Positions 1-9,492 of a stretch of DNA of 64,000 nt are shown here, piece by piece. Origin of the DNA: Paratissierella segnis (GTDB lineage Bacteria > Bacillota > Clostridia > Tissierellales > Tissierellaceae); contig NZ_JACRTG010000004.1 in assembly GCF_014385195.1 (NCBI RefSeq), forward strand, positions 1 to 64,000, read 5' to 3'. The notes below the pieces were generated by a model. It was not told the origin of the DNA, did not search any database, and saw only the letters and a list, made by a program, of their open reading frames with translations. The position numbers and the translations under genes were made by a program. How positions within the stretch are numbered: position 1 is the first letter of the stretch; each line of letters starts with the position of its first letter.

Positions 1-136
1 GGTACAATATACTTAATCAAACGACCTTTGAAAGAGTCGGTTTTAATATTATATTACTTTGTATTCTTTTACCAATTATTAATTAAAGAATGAGAATACA
101 CAAAATTATTTACACTGCCGATTTTTATACATATTA

Positions 137-373
137 TCAATTATGTCTGCTGGTCAAATCATCTAATAAATCCGATGTAAGTTTATTTATATCCTCTAAT
201 TGTCTATTGAGTTTTCTGAACTTCTCTGATAGTTTCTTATCCTTCGGCTGAGCCAAATCATTGGAATTGATCAGCATACTTATACTTGAAGTATATTCCA
301 TATTTGAAAAGTTATTTTCCTCAATTTTTTTTGCCTGCTTAATAACTTCTTCCATAGTTTTTTTATTTTCCAT
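137..373 (-). CDS. Small hypothetical protein (78 aa)
   Basis: I do not recognise this protein. It is short, charged and probably helical, with no signal peptide or membrane segment. The C-terminal half (LNRQLEDINKLTSDLLDDL) looks amphipathic or coiled-coil. I chose the ATG at 373 over the in-frame TTG at 379 because AAGGA lies 10 nt before the ATG but only 4 nt before the TTG. It stands alone, with no obvious promoter. Whether it is expressed is uncertain. Confidence 0.55.
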   Translation of the reverse strand: MENKKTMEEVIKQAKKIEENNFSNMEYTSSISMLINSNDLAQPKDKKLSEKFRKLNRQLEDINKLTSDLLDDLTSRHN

Positions 374-449
374 GGACAACCATTCCTTTCAAAGATGATA
401 CAGTTAGTATGATGAAAAGGAGTGAGAATTATTACATATCCTAATTAAA

Positions 450-476
450 TTTATCGTTTAAAAGTTAAACGATAAA
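450..476. repeat. Perfect 11-bp inverted repeat (5-nt loop)
   Basis: TTTATCGTTTA at 450-460 is mirrored exactly by TAAACGATAAA at 466-476, with the loop AAAGT between. It lies upstream of the gene ending at 137. It could be an operator or a weak hairpin; there is no T-run on either side, so it is not a clear terminator. Confidence 0.5.
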
Positions 477-508
477 TGAAACGTTAGGCTAACGGTGCAT
501 TTTAAAGT

Positions 509-533
509 AAAAAAATAGCCCTAAAGGCTATTT
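509..533 (-). terminator. Rho-independent terminator of the DUF3787-like gene
   Basis: On the minus strand AAATAGCC-TTTAG-GGCTATTT forms an 8-bp stem followed by a run of T. The stop codon of the gene (528-530) lies inside the stem. Confidence 0.75.
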
Positions 534-788
534 CCTGTTTTCATCATCTACCCATTCTTTAGCTTCAATTACAGCATCCTCCGTTGGTATTGCCACTTTT
601 GAATCGGGTATTTTACATTCGGTTTTATAATATACATCGGTTGCAGTATCTTCCATCTTTGAATCCTTATGCATTCTATAGCTTCCTTCGTTAGGTCTCT
701 TAACAGGTTCTTCTAATTTAGAAGGATTACGAGGTTCGTCCTCTATTATGCGGTTCAAACCATTTACATCAATCTTTTTTTCTTTCAT
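528..788 (-). CDS. DUF3787-like small protein (possible spore surface protein)
   Basis: An 86-aa hydrophilic protein without membrane segments. The C-terminal stretch (SKVAIPTEDAVIEAKEWVD) resembles the conserved end of clostridial DUF3787 proteins, some of which are annotated as spore surface proteins; that match is from memory. AAAGGATGGTGATATC precedes the ATG at 788. The gene ends inside its own terminator, so it is probably monocistronic. A structural role on the spore is inference only. Confidence 0.6.
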   Translation of the reverse strand: MKEKKIDVNGLNRIIEDEPRNPSKLEEPVKRPNEGSYRMHKDSKMEDTATDVYYKTECKIPDSKVAIPTEDAVIEAKEWVDDENRK

Positions 789-862
789 GATATCACCATC
801 CTTTATATATATCTACCCAAAGTGATTAAAAAAATTCAAGCATAAATTAACAAATAAAATTA

Positions 863-1750
863 TTAATTTGCTTCAATCAGTTTAGGTAAAGGTAAATAGC
901 GGCTTATTCCCATGCTTTTCATTTCTACAGTGCCATCTTCGTATTCGACGGTTATACTTGATTTCACATTTGCACCTTTCAATCCTTCTATAACGGTTTT
1001 CATTTCGCCTTTTTTAAGATTTTCATTTTTTACATATTTAATTGAAGGCTCTACGATATCCCTAATTTCGTGATTCCAAGTGACTCTTGGAGGCTTTTGG
1101 ATTCCGTAAAACGCCATGTATAGCCGATTTTCTATTAACTGAGACCAGACTAAGATATTTCCATCTGTAGTATTTTTAAATCTAAAATCCTTAACACCAA
1201 AAGCTACTGTAGCATCTTGCCCATAGGGCACATAGTTTACAGGCATAGAGTGATTGTGTCTTTCTACAATCTCAAGATTAGATAAAGCCACTAGATTATA
1301 AAGAGTGGTGGCGATTTTACAAACTCCGCCTCCTTCAGTCATTATAATTTTGTCTCCTATATATGAAGCGCCTTCTCTAAATCCACGTTTTTCTGTATAG
1401 GGACCAATGGAATTATTCTGCGAAAATATATTTGATGGTTTTATAACTTTACCTTTAATACCTTTGGCGGCTAATGATACATTATATTCCTCGCCTGGTA
1501 GAGGATTTTTTAAAACAGCGCAAAATCCTGCCATTAGAATGGGAGTATCGTATTTTTCTTTTGCTTTTAAAAAATCTTCATCATTTCTCCAAGGAAGATT
1601 GTCGACCTCACCGGAGACTTCAGGGATATCATAATTTTCTATCGTTTCATTTAACAATATGTTTGATTCTATTTTTTCTATTGCAAATATATTTTGGGGA
1701 AAAAGAATTATTATTGATAATATAAAGATATAGAATTTGTCCTTTTTCAT
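863..1750 (-). CDS. VanW family exported protein
   Basis: 295 aa with an N-terminal signal segment (about residues 5-24). The VanW-like core (about 75-215) contains NPLPGEEYNVS, EGGGVCKIATTLYN and HNHSMPVNYVPYGQDATV, which are typical of VanW proteins of Gram-positive bacteria. The C-terminal 45 residues look like a small G5-type beta module. The biochemical role of VanW proteins is not established; a cell-envelope location is likely. GGAGGATATAT precedes the ATG. It stands alone, divergent from the LevR-type regulator. Confidence 0.85.
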   Translation of the reverse strand: MKKDKFYIFILSIIILFPQNIFAIEKIESNILLNETIENYDIPEVSGEVDNLPWRNDEDFLKAKEKYDTPILMAGFCAVLKNPLPGEEYNVSLAAKGIKGKVIKPSNIFSQNNSIGPYTEKRGFREGASYIGDKIIMTEGGGVCKIATTLYNLVALSNLEIVERHNHSMPVNYVPYGQDATVAFGVKDFRFKNTTDGNILVWSQLIENRLYMAFYGIQKPPRVTWNHEIRDIVEPSIKYVKNENLKKGEMKTVIEGLKGANVKSSITVEYEDGTVEMKSMGISRYLPLPKLIEAN

Positions 1751-1848
1751 ATATATCCTCCAAAAATTATAATATGTATAGTTTTAATCAACTGAAGATA
1801 TTATATTCAAAATTAATGAAAATACATTACAGAATACAGCTAAAATAA

Positions 1849-1878
1849 TTAACTTTATTTAGGAATATGAGGTATAAT
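1849..1878 (+). promoter_or_regulatory. Predicted sigma-A promoter of the LevR-type regulator
   Basis: TTAACT (1849-1854), an 18-bp spacer and TATAAT (1873-1878) lie about 47 bp before the regulator start. Confidence 0.5.
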
Positions 1879-1924
1879 CAAGATGTGAATTGCCGATTGC
1901 AAACCTAAGGATGAGGTGATAAAG

Positions 1925-4639
1925 GTGAAGAGAATTGAAAAAGTTTATGAAATTGTATCAAAAATCTGTATGAAGGAATATAAGGAAACAGGAGAAATAA
2001 GAGGACTATCTGCAAGTGAGATAGCAGATATATTAGGACTTCAGAGAACGAATGTATCAAGTGATCTAAACAAATTATTTAAGGATGGCAGAATAGAAAA
2101 GTTAAAGGGAAAGCCTGTACTTTATAAGGTAAATAATTTAAATTTCCTCATAGAAGAAGAGAAGGATAATGTAATAAAAGATGATAAAGATATATTCAGT
2201 AAGATTATCGGAGAGAATCAGAGTCTAAAAAATGCCGTTCAACAAGCCAAGGCAGCAATCATATATCCTCCGAATGGATTGCATACCTTGCTATATGGAG
2301 AAACAGGCACAGGAAAATCAATGTTTGCAGAAATTATGTATAAATATGCCAAAGAAATAGGGAAAATAGGCAAAGATGCACCTTTTGCAGCATTTAATTG
2401 TGCAGACTATGCAAATAATCCCCAATTACTTATGGCTCAGCTTTTTGGTGTAAAAAAAGGAGCATATACAGGAGCAGAAGAAGAGAAAATCGGGGTAGTG
2501 GGAAAGGCAAATAAAGGAGTGCTATTTTTGGATGAGATACATAGGCTTCCTCCGGAAGGGCAAGAAATGCTTTTTTACCTTATTGACAAGGGAATATACA
2601 GAAAGCTCGGAGAACCTAATGCTGATTATCATTCTAAATTATTGATAATTTGTGCTACCACAGAAAATATAAATTCAACGCTTTTGAGGACATTTATTAG
2701 AAGAATACCTATGATAATACAATTTCCCCCGTTAAAAGACAGAACAATAGAAGAAAGATATCAGCTGATTGAGAGGTTTTTTAAATCTGAGGCGGCATGT
2801 ATTAAAAAGGATATATCTGTAACCGCAAATTCCATGAAGGCGCTTTTGCTTTATGATTGTCCTAATAATATTGGACAGCTTAAAAGCGACATAAAGCTTT
2901 GCTGTGCAAAGGCATTTCTCCAAAGTAAAACTGATAAGGATAATAAAATTTGTGTACATAGTGAAGACTTGCCCGGATATGTATTGCGAGGGGCTCTTAA
3001 ATATAAAGAAAATAAAGATGAAATTGATAAACTTATTAAGAATAAGAGTGTAATAAGTTTTACAGTTGATCAAACAAATTCTTTATATAATAATGGTGAT
3101 ATGAAAATCTACAATTTTTATGAGGCACTGGAAGAAAAAAGAAATACATTAAAATCTAAAGGGCTGAGTGAAAACGATATCGATATTGTGATGAGTCTTG
3201 ATGTAGATACTTATTTAAAGCGATACATCCTCAATACAGAAAATAAAAATCTAGAAGCTTTATATAAGGTTGTAGATAAAAGAATAGTTGATATAGTTGA
3301 AAAATTTCTAAAAGAAGCTGAAGAAAGATTACATAGAGAATTTAATTCCAAGATATTTCATGCACTTTCAATGCATTTAGCAAGTTCAATAGAAAGAATT
3401 AATAGTGGAAAGAAAATTGAAAATAATCAATTGGAGGATATAAGGAAACATCATAAACTGGAGTATGATGTAGCTATTGGACTTAAAAATGACTTAAAAG
3501 CTAATTTAGATATCAATTTACCTGATGATGAAATTGGATTTATAGCCATGTTTTTATATATGGATCAAAAAGAAGATGATAGTGAAGGTAGAGTTGCAGT
3601 GCTTGTTGCCATGCATGGAGAGTCAGCAGCTACTTCTATAGCAGATGTGGCCAACCGCTTGCTGGAAGAAAAACATGCAGTTGGTTACAACATGACTTTG
3701 GATGAGAAACCGGAAAAGGCATTGGAAAACATCATGGGTGTTGTTAAAGAAATAAATGAAGGGAAAGGTATTATTTTTCTGGTGGATATGGGGTCTTTGG
3801 TGTTTTTTGGTGATATGATATACGAAAAAACAAAAATACCTGTAAGAACAGTTGAAATGGTTTCTACACCTATAGTGCTTGAGGCCACTAGAAAGGCTTT
3901 ATTAAATTCATCGCTGGAAGAAGTGTATGATTCCTGCATCAAGTTAAGTCCATTTACTGGAAGAATATATAGAGATAGTATTAAATTTAGCAATAAATTA
4001 AAAAATGATGTGATATTGACAGCCTGTATCACAGGAAAGGGGACTGCAATAAAATTAAAAAATATATTAGAACAAAAAATAAATGCTTCCGGTTATGACA
4101 TAGATATAATTCCTGTAGAAGTATCGGACAATGTGATTTTTAAAAATAATATTCAGAAAATTAAACAAAAGAAAAATATTTTAGCCGTTATTGGACCTTT
4201 AGATCCTAAGGAAGAAGATATGATATATTTTTCTATAGCTGATACCTTTAATGAGGACAAGTTAACTCTTTTAGAAAATAGTTTCGAAATTTTAAAAGTT
4301 ATAAATAATATGAAAGATGTGGTAGATAAAACAATTGATATTGACGCTTATATGTATATTGAAGGTTTTAAAAAATTTTATATACGTCTTTTTAATTCAG
4401 GTGTGCCAATTACCGAAAATGTTGTTCTGGGGCTTATACTGCATATAGGTTGTGCTGTGGAACGTGTATTAAATGAAAATGAAACAATTCATACGAAAAA
4501 TAAAGAGGCTATGATAAAACATCATATAAATGAATTTAAAATTATAAAAAATGCTGTTATACCTATAGAAAGCTTATTTAATATAACATTTTTAGATGAG
4601 GAGTATGTAAATATAATGAAAATTGTGTATCAATTATAA
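1925..4639 (+). CDS. LevR/CelR-type sigma-54-dependent PTS regulator with PRD domains
   Basis: About 904 aa. Domains in order: N-terminal winged helix (about 1-70); AAA+ sigma-54 activation domain with Walker A GETGTGKS (about 125-132), a GAYTGA loop in place of GAFTGA, and Walker B GVLFLDEIH; PRD1 (about 450-550) with conserved His; an EIIA-Man-like domain with the phospho-His motif AMHGESAAT; an EIIB-like segment; and a C-terminal PRD2 (GLILHIGCAVERV). Such proteins are switched by PTS phosphorylation and drive sigma-54 promoters of sugar operons. The next operon has exactly such a promoter. I prefer the GTG at 1925 because GAGG (1913-1916) lies 8 nt before it; the GTG at 1916 overlaps that site. 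Confidence 0.92.
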   Translation: MKRIEKVYEIVSKICMKEYKETGEIRGLSASEIADILGLQRTNVSSDLNKLFKDGRIEKLKGKPVLYKVNNLNFLIEEEKDNVIKDDKDIFSKIIGENQSLKNAVQQAKAAIIYPPNGLHTLLYGETGTGKSMFAEIMYKYAKEIGKIGKDAPFAAFNCADYANNPQLLMAQLFGVKKGAYTGAEEEKIGVVGKANKGVLFLDEIHRLPPEGQEMLFYLIDKGIYRKLGEPNADYHSKLLIICATTENINSTLLRTFIRRIPMIIQFPPLKDRTIEERYQLIERFFKSEAACIKKDISVTANSMKALLLYDCPNNIGQLKSDIKLCCAKAFLQSKTDKDNKICVHSEDLPGYVLRGALKYKENKDEIDKLIKNKSVISFTVDQTNSLYNNGDMKIYNFYEALEEKRNTLKSKGLSENDIDIVMSLDVDTYLKRYILNTENKNLEALYKVVDKRIVDIVEKFLKEAEERLHREFNSKIFHALSMHLASSIERINSGKKIENNQLEDIRKHHKLEYDVAIGLKNDLKANLDINLPDDEIGFIAMFLYMDQKEDDSEGRVAVLVAMHGESAATSIADVANRLLEEKHAVGYNMTLDEKPEKALENIMGVVKEINEGKGIIFLVDMGSLVFFGDMIYEKTKIPVRTVEMVSTPIVLEATRKALLNSSLEEVYDSCIKLSPFTGRIYRDSIKFSNKLKNDVILTACITGKGTAIKLKNILEQKINASGYDIDIIPVEVSDNVIFKNNIQKIKQKKNILAVIGPLDPKEEDMIYFSIADTFNEDKLTLLENSFEILKVINNMKDVVDKTIDIDAYMYIEGFKKFYIRLFNSGVPITENVVLGLILHIGCAVERVLNENETIHTKNKEAMIKHHINEFKIIKNAVIPIESLFNITFLDEEYVNIMKIVYQL

Positions 4640-4690
4640 TACACATAAGTGTATCAATCGAAATTTTTAGCAATACACATAAAATATGTG
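4639..4690 (+). promoter_or_regulatory. Pair of palindromic upstream activator sites for the PTS operon
   Basis: ATACACATAAGTGTAT (4639-4654) is an imperfect palindrome with 6-bp arms, ATACAC and GTGTAT. CACATA-AAA-TATGTG (4676-4690) is a second one with related half-sites. They sit 47-98 bp upstream of the -24/-12 promoter, where enhancer sites for a sigma-54 activator are expected. Binding by the adjacent LevR-type protein is inferred. Confidence 0.65.
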
Positions 4691-4736
4691 AAACGGATTC
4701 TTCTATAATCGCCATTACTCTTAGGTTCATAAAATA

Positions 4737-4752
4737 TGGCATGAAAATTGCT
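4737..4752 (+). promoter_or_regulatory. Sigma-54 (-24/-12) promoter of the PTS operon
   Basis: TGGCATGAAAATTGCT has GG (4738-4739) and GC (4750-4751) exactly 12 bp apart, matching the TGGCAC-N5-TTGCW consensus except for T at the sixth position. It lies about 47 bp before the IIC start. Confidence 0.88.
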
Positions 4753-4798
4753 TTATAAAATTATGATAAAAATTTAAATATTTTAAGGAGGATGTATC

Positions 4799-6061
4799 AT
4801 GGATAAGTTTATGGACTTTTTTCAAAAAAAGTTGATGCCTCCATTAGTTAAGGTAGGCAATCAAAGACATCTTGTGGCAGTACGTAATGGGCTTGCATTG
4901 ACCATCCCATTTATCATAGTAGGGAGTATTTTTCTTATTATTGGTAATTTACCATTTACATGGTGGGAAGACTTTATAGGCGGTTTCGGAGATAAGTTGA
5001 ATGTGGTTGTAAACAGTTCATTCGGAATATTGGGGATTTTAGCCTCTATAGGAATCGGATATCATTTGGCTAAAGGATATGACCTTGATCCCATTACAGG
5101 GTCGGTAATTTCGCTTACAGCTTTCTTGGTAACTCAGGTAACAGAGGATTATCAATTAGATACTAGCAATTTTGGGGCAGAAGGTTTATTTACCGCAATA
5201 ATTGTTTCAATATTAGCTGTCGAGATATTAAGGATATTTGTAAAAAGGAAGATGGTCATCAAGCTTCCCAAAGGAGTGCCTCCAGCAGTTGGAAATTCAT
5301 TTGTTGCATTAACTCCTGCATTAGCAGTTATGATTATTTTGTGGATGATTAGAGTTGTCATAGGATTTGATATAACATCATTTATAACCAAAATATTTAG
5401 CCCTTTGGTATTTGCGCTTAATACATTGCCAGGAATACTAATATACAGTCTGTTGGTTACTTTGCTTTGGTCAGCAGGTATTCACGGAGATATGGCACTT
5501 GAAGGAGTGGCAGATCCTATATTTCTACAATTTTTAACTGTAAATACTGCAGCATTTATGGCTCATGAACCCATACCATACATTACAGCCTCAGGATTCT
5601 ATTCTTTATTTGTTAACGTTGGTGGTACAGGGGCTTCCTTGTGTTTGGTATTATTAATGCTTAGATCCAAGAGTAAACTTTATAAGTCTTTAGGCAAAGT
5701 AGCTTTCCCGTCAGCTTGTTTTGAAATCAATGAACCGGTTATATTTGGATTTCCAATAGTTTTGAATCCATTAATACTTATACCATTCACAGTTGTACCA
5801 TTAGTTCTAACGGCCTTATCCTATTTATTGATGAATTTTAATATAATAGGTAGACCTGTGGCAATGGTTCCATGGACAATGCCGCCGATTATAGGACCGT
5901 TTCTTGCAACAGGAGGAGATTGGCGTGCAGCTATTTGGTCAGCTCTATCAATAGTTATAGCAACTTGTATCTATTATCCATTCTTCAAGAATGCAGAAAA
6001 GCAACAATTATTAAATGAATCAAAAGAAGAAACGGAAAAATATTCAACAATTGAAGCATAA
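4799..6061 (+). CDS. celB: PTS lactose/cellobiose-family IIC permease
   Basis: A 420-aa integral membrane protein of the PTS EIIC lactose/cellobiose family, with about 9-10 hydrophobic segments and the family pattern VAVRNGLALTIPFIIVGS near the N terminus. AHEPIPYITASGFYS and the later FEINEPVIFGFPIVLNPL are the substrate-site motifs. It would take up a beta-glucoside such as cellobiose and phosphorylate it with the IIB and IIA partners encoded next. GGAGG precedes the ATG. It is first in a four-gene operon behind a sigma-54 promoter. EI and HPr are not in the window. Confidence 0.95.
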   Translation: MDKFMDFFQKKLMPPLVKVGNQRHLVAVRNGLALTIPFIIVGSIFLIIGNLPFTWWEDFIGGFGDKLNVVVNSSFGILGILASIGIGYHLAKGYDLDPITGSVISLTAFLVTQVTEDYQLDTSNFGAEGLFTAIIVSILAVEILRIFVKRKMVIKLPKGVPPAVGNSFVALTPALAVMIILWMIRVVIGFDITSFITKIFSPLVFALNTLPGILIYSLLVTLLWSAGIHGDMALEGVADPIFLQFLTVNTAAFMAHEPIPYITASGFYSLFVNVGGTGASLCLVLLMLRSKSKLYKSLGKVAFPSACFEINEPVIFGFPIVLNPLILIPFTVVPLVLTALSYLLMNFNIIGRPVAMVPWTMPPIIGPFLATGGDWRAAIWSALSIVIATCIYYPFFKNAEKQQLLNESKEETEKYSTIEA

Positions 6062-6110
6062 ATTACAGCTTCTTTGTGTCTTTATTACAACGAAAGGAAT
6101 GATAATTAAT

Positions 6111-6416
6111 ATGAAAATATTATTAATGTGTGCAGCGGGGATGTCAACAAGTTTATTGGTAACAAAAATGGAGGAATGTGCTAAACAGAGGGGCATTGGC
6201 GATATAGTAATTGATGCAGAACCGGTGGAGGATTTAGATAAGTATGTTGCTAAATATGATGTCTTTTTGTTAGGACCTCAAGTGAGATACAAAGAAGAGT
6301 GGGTTAAAAAAATAATTGAAGGTAAAGGCAAAAAATATGCAAATATTCCACCACAAGTATATGGACTGGTGGATGGCGAAAAAACTTTAGATTTAGCATT
6401 GAATTTACTCAAATAG
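6111..6416 (+). CDS. celA: PTS lactose/cellobiose-family IIB subunit
   Basis: A 101-aa cytoplasmic phosphocarrier. It begins MKILLMCAAGMSTSLLV, where Cys7 in the CAAGMST loop is the phosphorylated residue of this family; GPQVRYK is also conserved. The start is the ATG at 6111, preceded by GAAAGGAATG; the longer upstream frame would overlap IIC and lacks family similarity. It receives phosphate from IIA and passes it to sugar in the IIC channel. Confidence 0.95.
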   Translation: MKILLMCAAGMSTSLLVTKMEECAKQRGIGDIVIDAEPVEDLDKYVAKYDVFLLGPQVRYKEEWVKKIIEGKGKKYANIPPQVYGLVDGEKTLDLALNLLK

Positions 6417-6440
6417 GACGAGATATTGGAGGCATGATAT

Positions 6441-6776
6441 ATGAGCTTAGAAGAAGTGGTATTTACAATAATTAGTCATGCAGGAGACGCGAAATCATTG
6501 TGTTTTGAAGCACTGGCAATGGCGAAGAAGGGAGAGTTTGAGAAAGCAGATGCTCTTATAAAAGATGCCCAAAATGAGCTCTATGAGACACATAATATAC
6601 AAAACAGCATGATACAGAAAGAGGCATCCGGGGAAAAACTAGAACTATCATTACTTCTAATGCATGCGGAAGATCATTTAATGACTGCTATATTGGCGAA
6701 GGATCTGATTGAGGAAATGATAGAGATATATAGGGAAAATAAAAAGTATAAGGAGGCGGTGGAAAATGACGACTAA
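6441..6776 (+). CDS. celC: PTS lactose/cellobiose-family IIA subunit
   Basis: A 111-aa helical protein of the PTS IIA lac/cel family, which forms trimers. The motif LLLMHAEDHLMT carries the active-site His (about residue 74), and the early GDAKSLCFEALAMAKKG is typical. It takes phosphate from HPr and donates it to IIB. It overlaps the following GH4 gene by 11 bp, which suggests translational coupling. Confidence 0.95.
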   Translation: MSLEEVVFTIISHAGDAKSLCFEALAMAKKGEFEKADALIKDAQNELYETHNIQNSMIQKEASGEKLELSLLLMHAEDHLMTAILAKDLIEEMIEIYRENKKYKEAVENDD

Positions 6777-8079
6777 AAAAGGACTAAAGATAGCCACTAT
6801 AGGTGGAGGGTCAAGCTATACGCCGGAACTTATAGAAGGCTTTATAAACAGATATGAAGAGTTACCCGTAAAGGAAATTTATCTTGTTGATATAGAAGAA
6901 GGGAAAGAAAAGCTTGATATAGTAGGAAATCTGGCTAAACGAATGGTAAAAAAGGCAGGTTTAGATATCGATATACACTTGACTTTGGATAGAAGAGAAG
7001 CTATAAAGGATGCTGATTTTGTAACCACTCAATTTAGAGTAGGTCAATTGGACGCAAGAATAAGAGATGAAAAGATACCATTGAGATATGGTTCTATTGG
7101 GCAGGAAACTACAGGAGCAGGTGGTTTTGCGAAGGCTCAAAGAACTATACCTGTTATATTGGATATATGTAAAGATATAGAGGAGTTATCCCCAAATGCG
7201 TGGTTGATTAATTTTACAAACCCATCCGGAATTGTAACAGAAGCAGTAGTTAAACACAGCAATGTAAAAGTAGCAGGTCTATGCAATGTACCCATCGGAA
7301 TGGTTAATGATAGTGCGGATATGCTTGGAGTAACGCCCGATAGAGTGTATATAGATTTTGTAGGGATTAACCATCTTTTATGGGGAAGAAAAATTTATCT
7401 TGATGGTAAAGATATAACGGACAATTTTATAGAAGAAGTAGCCGCAGGAAAATCAAGTACTATGAAAAATATTCCGGATCTTGATTGGGATCCTGATTTT
7501 ATAAGATCATTGGGAATGTTTCCATGCTCATATCTTAGATATTATTATTTAACAGATGAAATGCTTAAAGAAGAACAAGAATCAGCTAAGCTGGAAGGAA
7601 CAAGAGGAGAGGTAGTTAAAAAAATCGAGCACGAGTTATTTGATTTATATAAAAAACCTGATTTGGATATAAAGCCCCCACAACTAGCTGAAAGGGGAGG
7701 AGCACATTATTCAGATGCTGCTTGTTCGCTGATTAATTCCATATATAATGATAAAAAGGACATTCAAATAGTTAACGTCAAAAACAATGGAGCTATTTCC
7801 GACTTGCCTGATAATGTAGTTATAGAAGCAAATAGCATTGTGGGATTTAAGGATATTAAGCCAATAAATATAGGCAGTATCCCCACTAGAATAAAAGGGT
7901 TGATACAAGTTGTTAAAGCTTATGAAGAATTGACAATAGAAGCAGCTGTAACAGGGGATTATGATACAGCTCTCCAAGCCTTGAGTGTACATCCATTAAT
8001 TCCTTCAGTGACTGTAGCTAAAAAGATCTTAAATGATATCATAAAAGAAAATAAAGAGTACTTGCCTCAGTATAAGTGA
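6766..8079 (+). CDS. licH: 6-phospho-beta-glucosidase, glycoside hydrolase family 4
   Basis: 437 aa, GH4 family, which uses NAD+ and a divalent metal rather than acid/base carboxylates. The Rossmann motif IGGGSSYTPELIEG is at the start. INFTNPSG, LCNVPIGM (metal-binding Cys) and VGINHLLW (metal-binding His) follow. CNVPIGM is the form seen in LicH/CelF-like 6-phospho-beta-glucosidases rather than 6-phospho-alpha-glucosidases. It would split the phosphorylated disaccharide made by the preceding PTS. AAGGAGGCGG precedes the ATG inside the 3' end of IIA. Confidence 0.94.
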   Translation: MTTKKGLKIATIGGGSSYTPELIEGFINRYEELPVKEIYLVDIEEGKEKLDIVGNLAKRMVKKAGLDIDIHLTLDRREAIKDADFVTTQFRVGQLDARIRDEKIPLRYGSIGQETTGAGGFAKAQRTIPVILDICKDIEELSPNAWLINFTNPSGIVTEAVVKHSNVKVAGLCNVPIGMVNDSADMLGVTPDRVYIDFVGINHLLWGRKIYLDGKDITDNFIEEVAAGKSSTMKNIPDLDWDPDFIRSLGMFPCSYLRYYYLTDEMLKEEQESAKLEGTRGEVVKKIEHELFDLYKKPDLDIKPPQLAERGGAHYSDAACSLINSIYNDKKDIQIVNVKNNGAISDLPDNVVIEANSIVGFKDIKPINIGSIPTRIKGLIQVVKAYEELTIEAAVTGDYDTALQALSVHPLIPSVTVAKKILNDIIKENKEYLPQYK

Positions 8080-8085
8080 AAATCG

Positions 8086-8118
8086 AAAGCCTGTTGAATG
8101 AAATTTCAGCAGGCTTTT
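8086..8118 (+). terminator. Rho-independent terminator of the PTS operon
   Basis: The stem AAAGCCTGTTGA / TTTCAGCAGGCTTTT lies 6 bp after the GH4 stop and ends in TTTT. Confidence 0.8.
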
Positions 8119-8268
8119 ACGATTGATGAGGGTATAATTCTAATCACCAATATTTACAATTTAATTACAATAAGCCACGAGATGATAATATATTTTGAAT
8201 TTATGATATTATTAGATTAACTAATTGCAGTATATGTTTAATCTCATATTCGAAAGGGGAATGATTAA

Positions 8269-9210
8269 ATGAAAAAATCAATTATTATATTCATGGCTAT
8301 TATAATTTCACTGACGGGATGTAAGTCTCAAGGGGCGACGAATGAACCTCCTGAGGTATCAATAAATATTGGGGGGAAGCAAATACAATATGCAGTTGAA
8401 AAAAATAAATGGAATGGAAGTGTTTATGATAAAGAAGATATCTTTAAAACGATACTAAAAAAGGGTATAGATATACCATCTATTGAAATTGGTGAAACTA
8501 CTGAAATTGAATTCAAAAACAATCCTCCCGAACAGCTTGAGATATATGACATTTTATTGGATGACACCGGAAGTCAAATATATGGCGATGAGATGATAAT
8601 TAATATTCCTGTTGAATTAAAGGACGGAAAGGCTTCATTCGAGATAAATACTCATATGGCTAGTTATTTAAGCTCACTTTATGTTGAAGACAAGAAGGAT
8701 ATCAGGGGTTTTAAAATGATTGCTTCGTGGGGGGACAATGAGTGTGAATACGGATTTATAATTAAAACCGGCAAAGAGATAGATAGATCTGAAATATCAG
8801 AGGAAGAAAGAAAAAGAATAGACTTATATGTAGATGTTATGGAGGCTGCATTTTTAGAGGAAAATGGTGGGGATTCATTTTTAGCTGTAAATCTAGATAC
8901 CTTAGAGGGATTAAGTGATACAGCTAAGGAAGCTGTATTAGAAAGACTTAAAAGCCTGTCAGCTAATGTATATGATATTGAAGATGTAAAAGATGATAGT
9001 GCAAAATTTGAAATGGACGATCAGAAAGAATTAATTAAGTCAAAAGATGGGACATTGCTTTGGATTGAATTAGAAGAATATAAAGACAATAAAGCGACTA
9101 TAACAGGAGTTTCATGGTTTGGAAATTTAGGAGCAGTTTTCCCAAAATATGAGGCAAGTTTTAAAAATGATAAATGGGAGTTAGAACTTATAAGTATGGC
9201 GATATCTTAA
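8269..9210 (+). CDS. Predicted lipoprotein of unknown function (313 aa)
   Basis: The N terminus is a lipoprotein signal with lipobox SLTGC (Cys18), so the protein should be anchored outside the membrane. The rest is acidic and soluble, with beta-rich segments and a helical stretch near 175-200 (SEEERKRIDLYVDVMEAAF). I do not recognise a domain. AAAGGGGAATGATTAA precedes the ATG. It is monocistronic, with a strong terminator directly after it. Confidence 0.75.
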   Translation: MKKSIIIFMAIIISLTGCKSQGATNEPPEVSINIGGKQIQYAVEKNKWNGSVYDKEDIFKTILKKGIDIPSIEIGETTEIEFKNNPPEQLEIYDILLDDTGSQIYGDEMIINIPVELKDGKASFEINTHMASYLSSLYVEDKKDIRGFKMIASWGDNECEYGFIIKTGKEIDRSEISEEERKRIDLYVDVMEAAFLEENGGDSFLAVNLDTLEGLSDTAKEAVLERLKSLSANVYDIEDVKDDSAKFEMDDQKELIKSKDGTLLWIELEEYKDNKATITGVSWFGNLGAVFPKYEASFKNDKWELELISMAIS

Positions 9211-9236
9211 AAGCATATATATTAGATTATATTTAG

Positions 9237-9272
9237 AAAAGACAGGTTAGCGGGGGTCTAACCTGTCTTTTT
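9237..9272 (+). terminator. Strong rho-independent terminator
   Basis: AAAAGACAGGTTAG (9237-9250) pairs perfectly with CTAACCTGTCTTTT (9258-9271), giving a 14-bp stem ending in T-run, 27 bp after the lipoprotein stop. Confidence 0.9.
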
Positions 9273-9492
9273 AAGGGGTGTTATAGAGTATTATACAGGT
9301 CTAAACTTTTTGGCTGTTTAGTTTTCATCTATAATTATAGATGAAGAACTAATAATTTAAATTTATGGCACAATATATATATATTCAAGAGGACATATTT
9401 AGGTGTTAATTAAAGTGAAATTAAAAAATAATTACTCTTCACTATCTTTACTATCTTTAAAAAACGGAGATTCTTCGTAAGCAATGCTTATA

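Noticed and set aside
1..136. Terminator-like partial pairing (GTATTC / GAATAC) at the window start
   Set aside because: The pairing is short, interrupted and lacks a T-run; no gene feeds into it within the window.
6015..6110. N-terminal extension of the PTS IIB protein
   Set aside because: It overlaps IIC, lacks family similarity, and a good ribosome site precedes the ATG at 6111.
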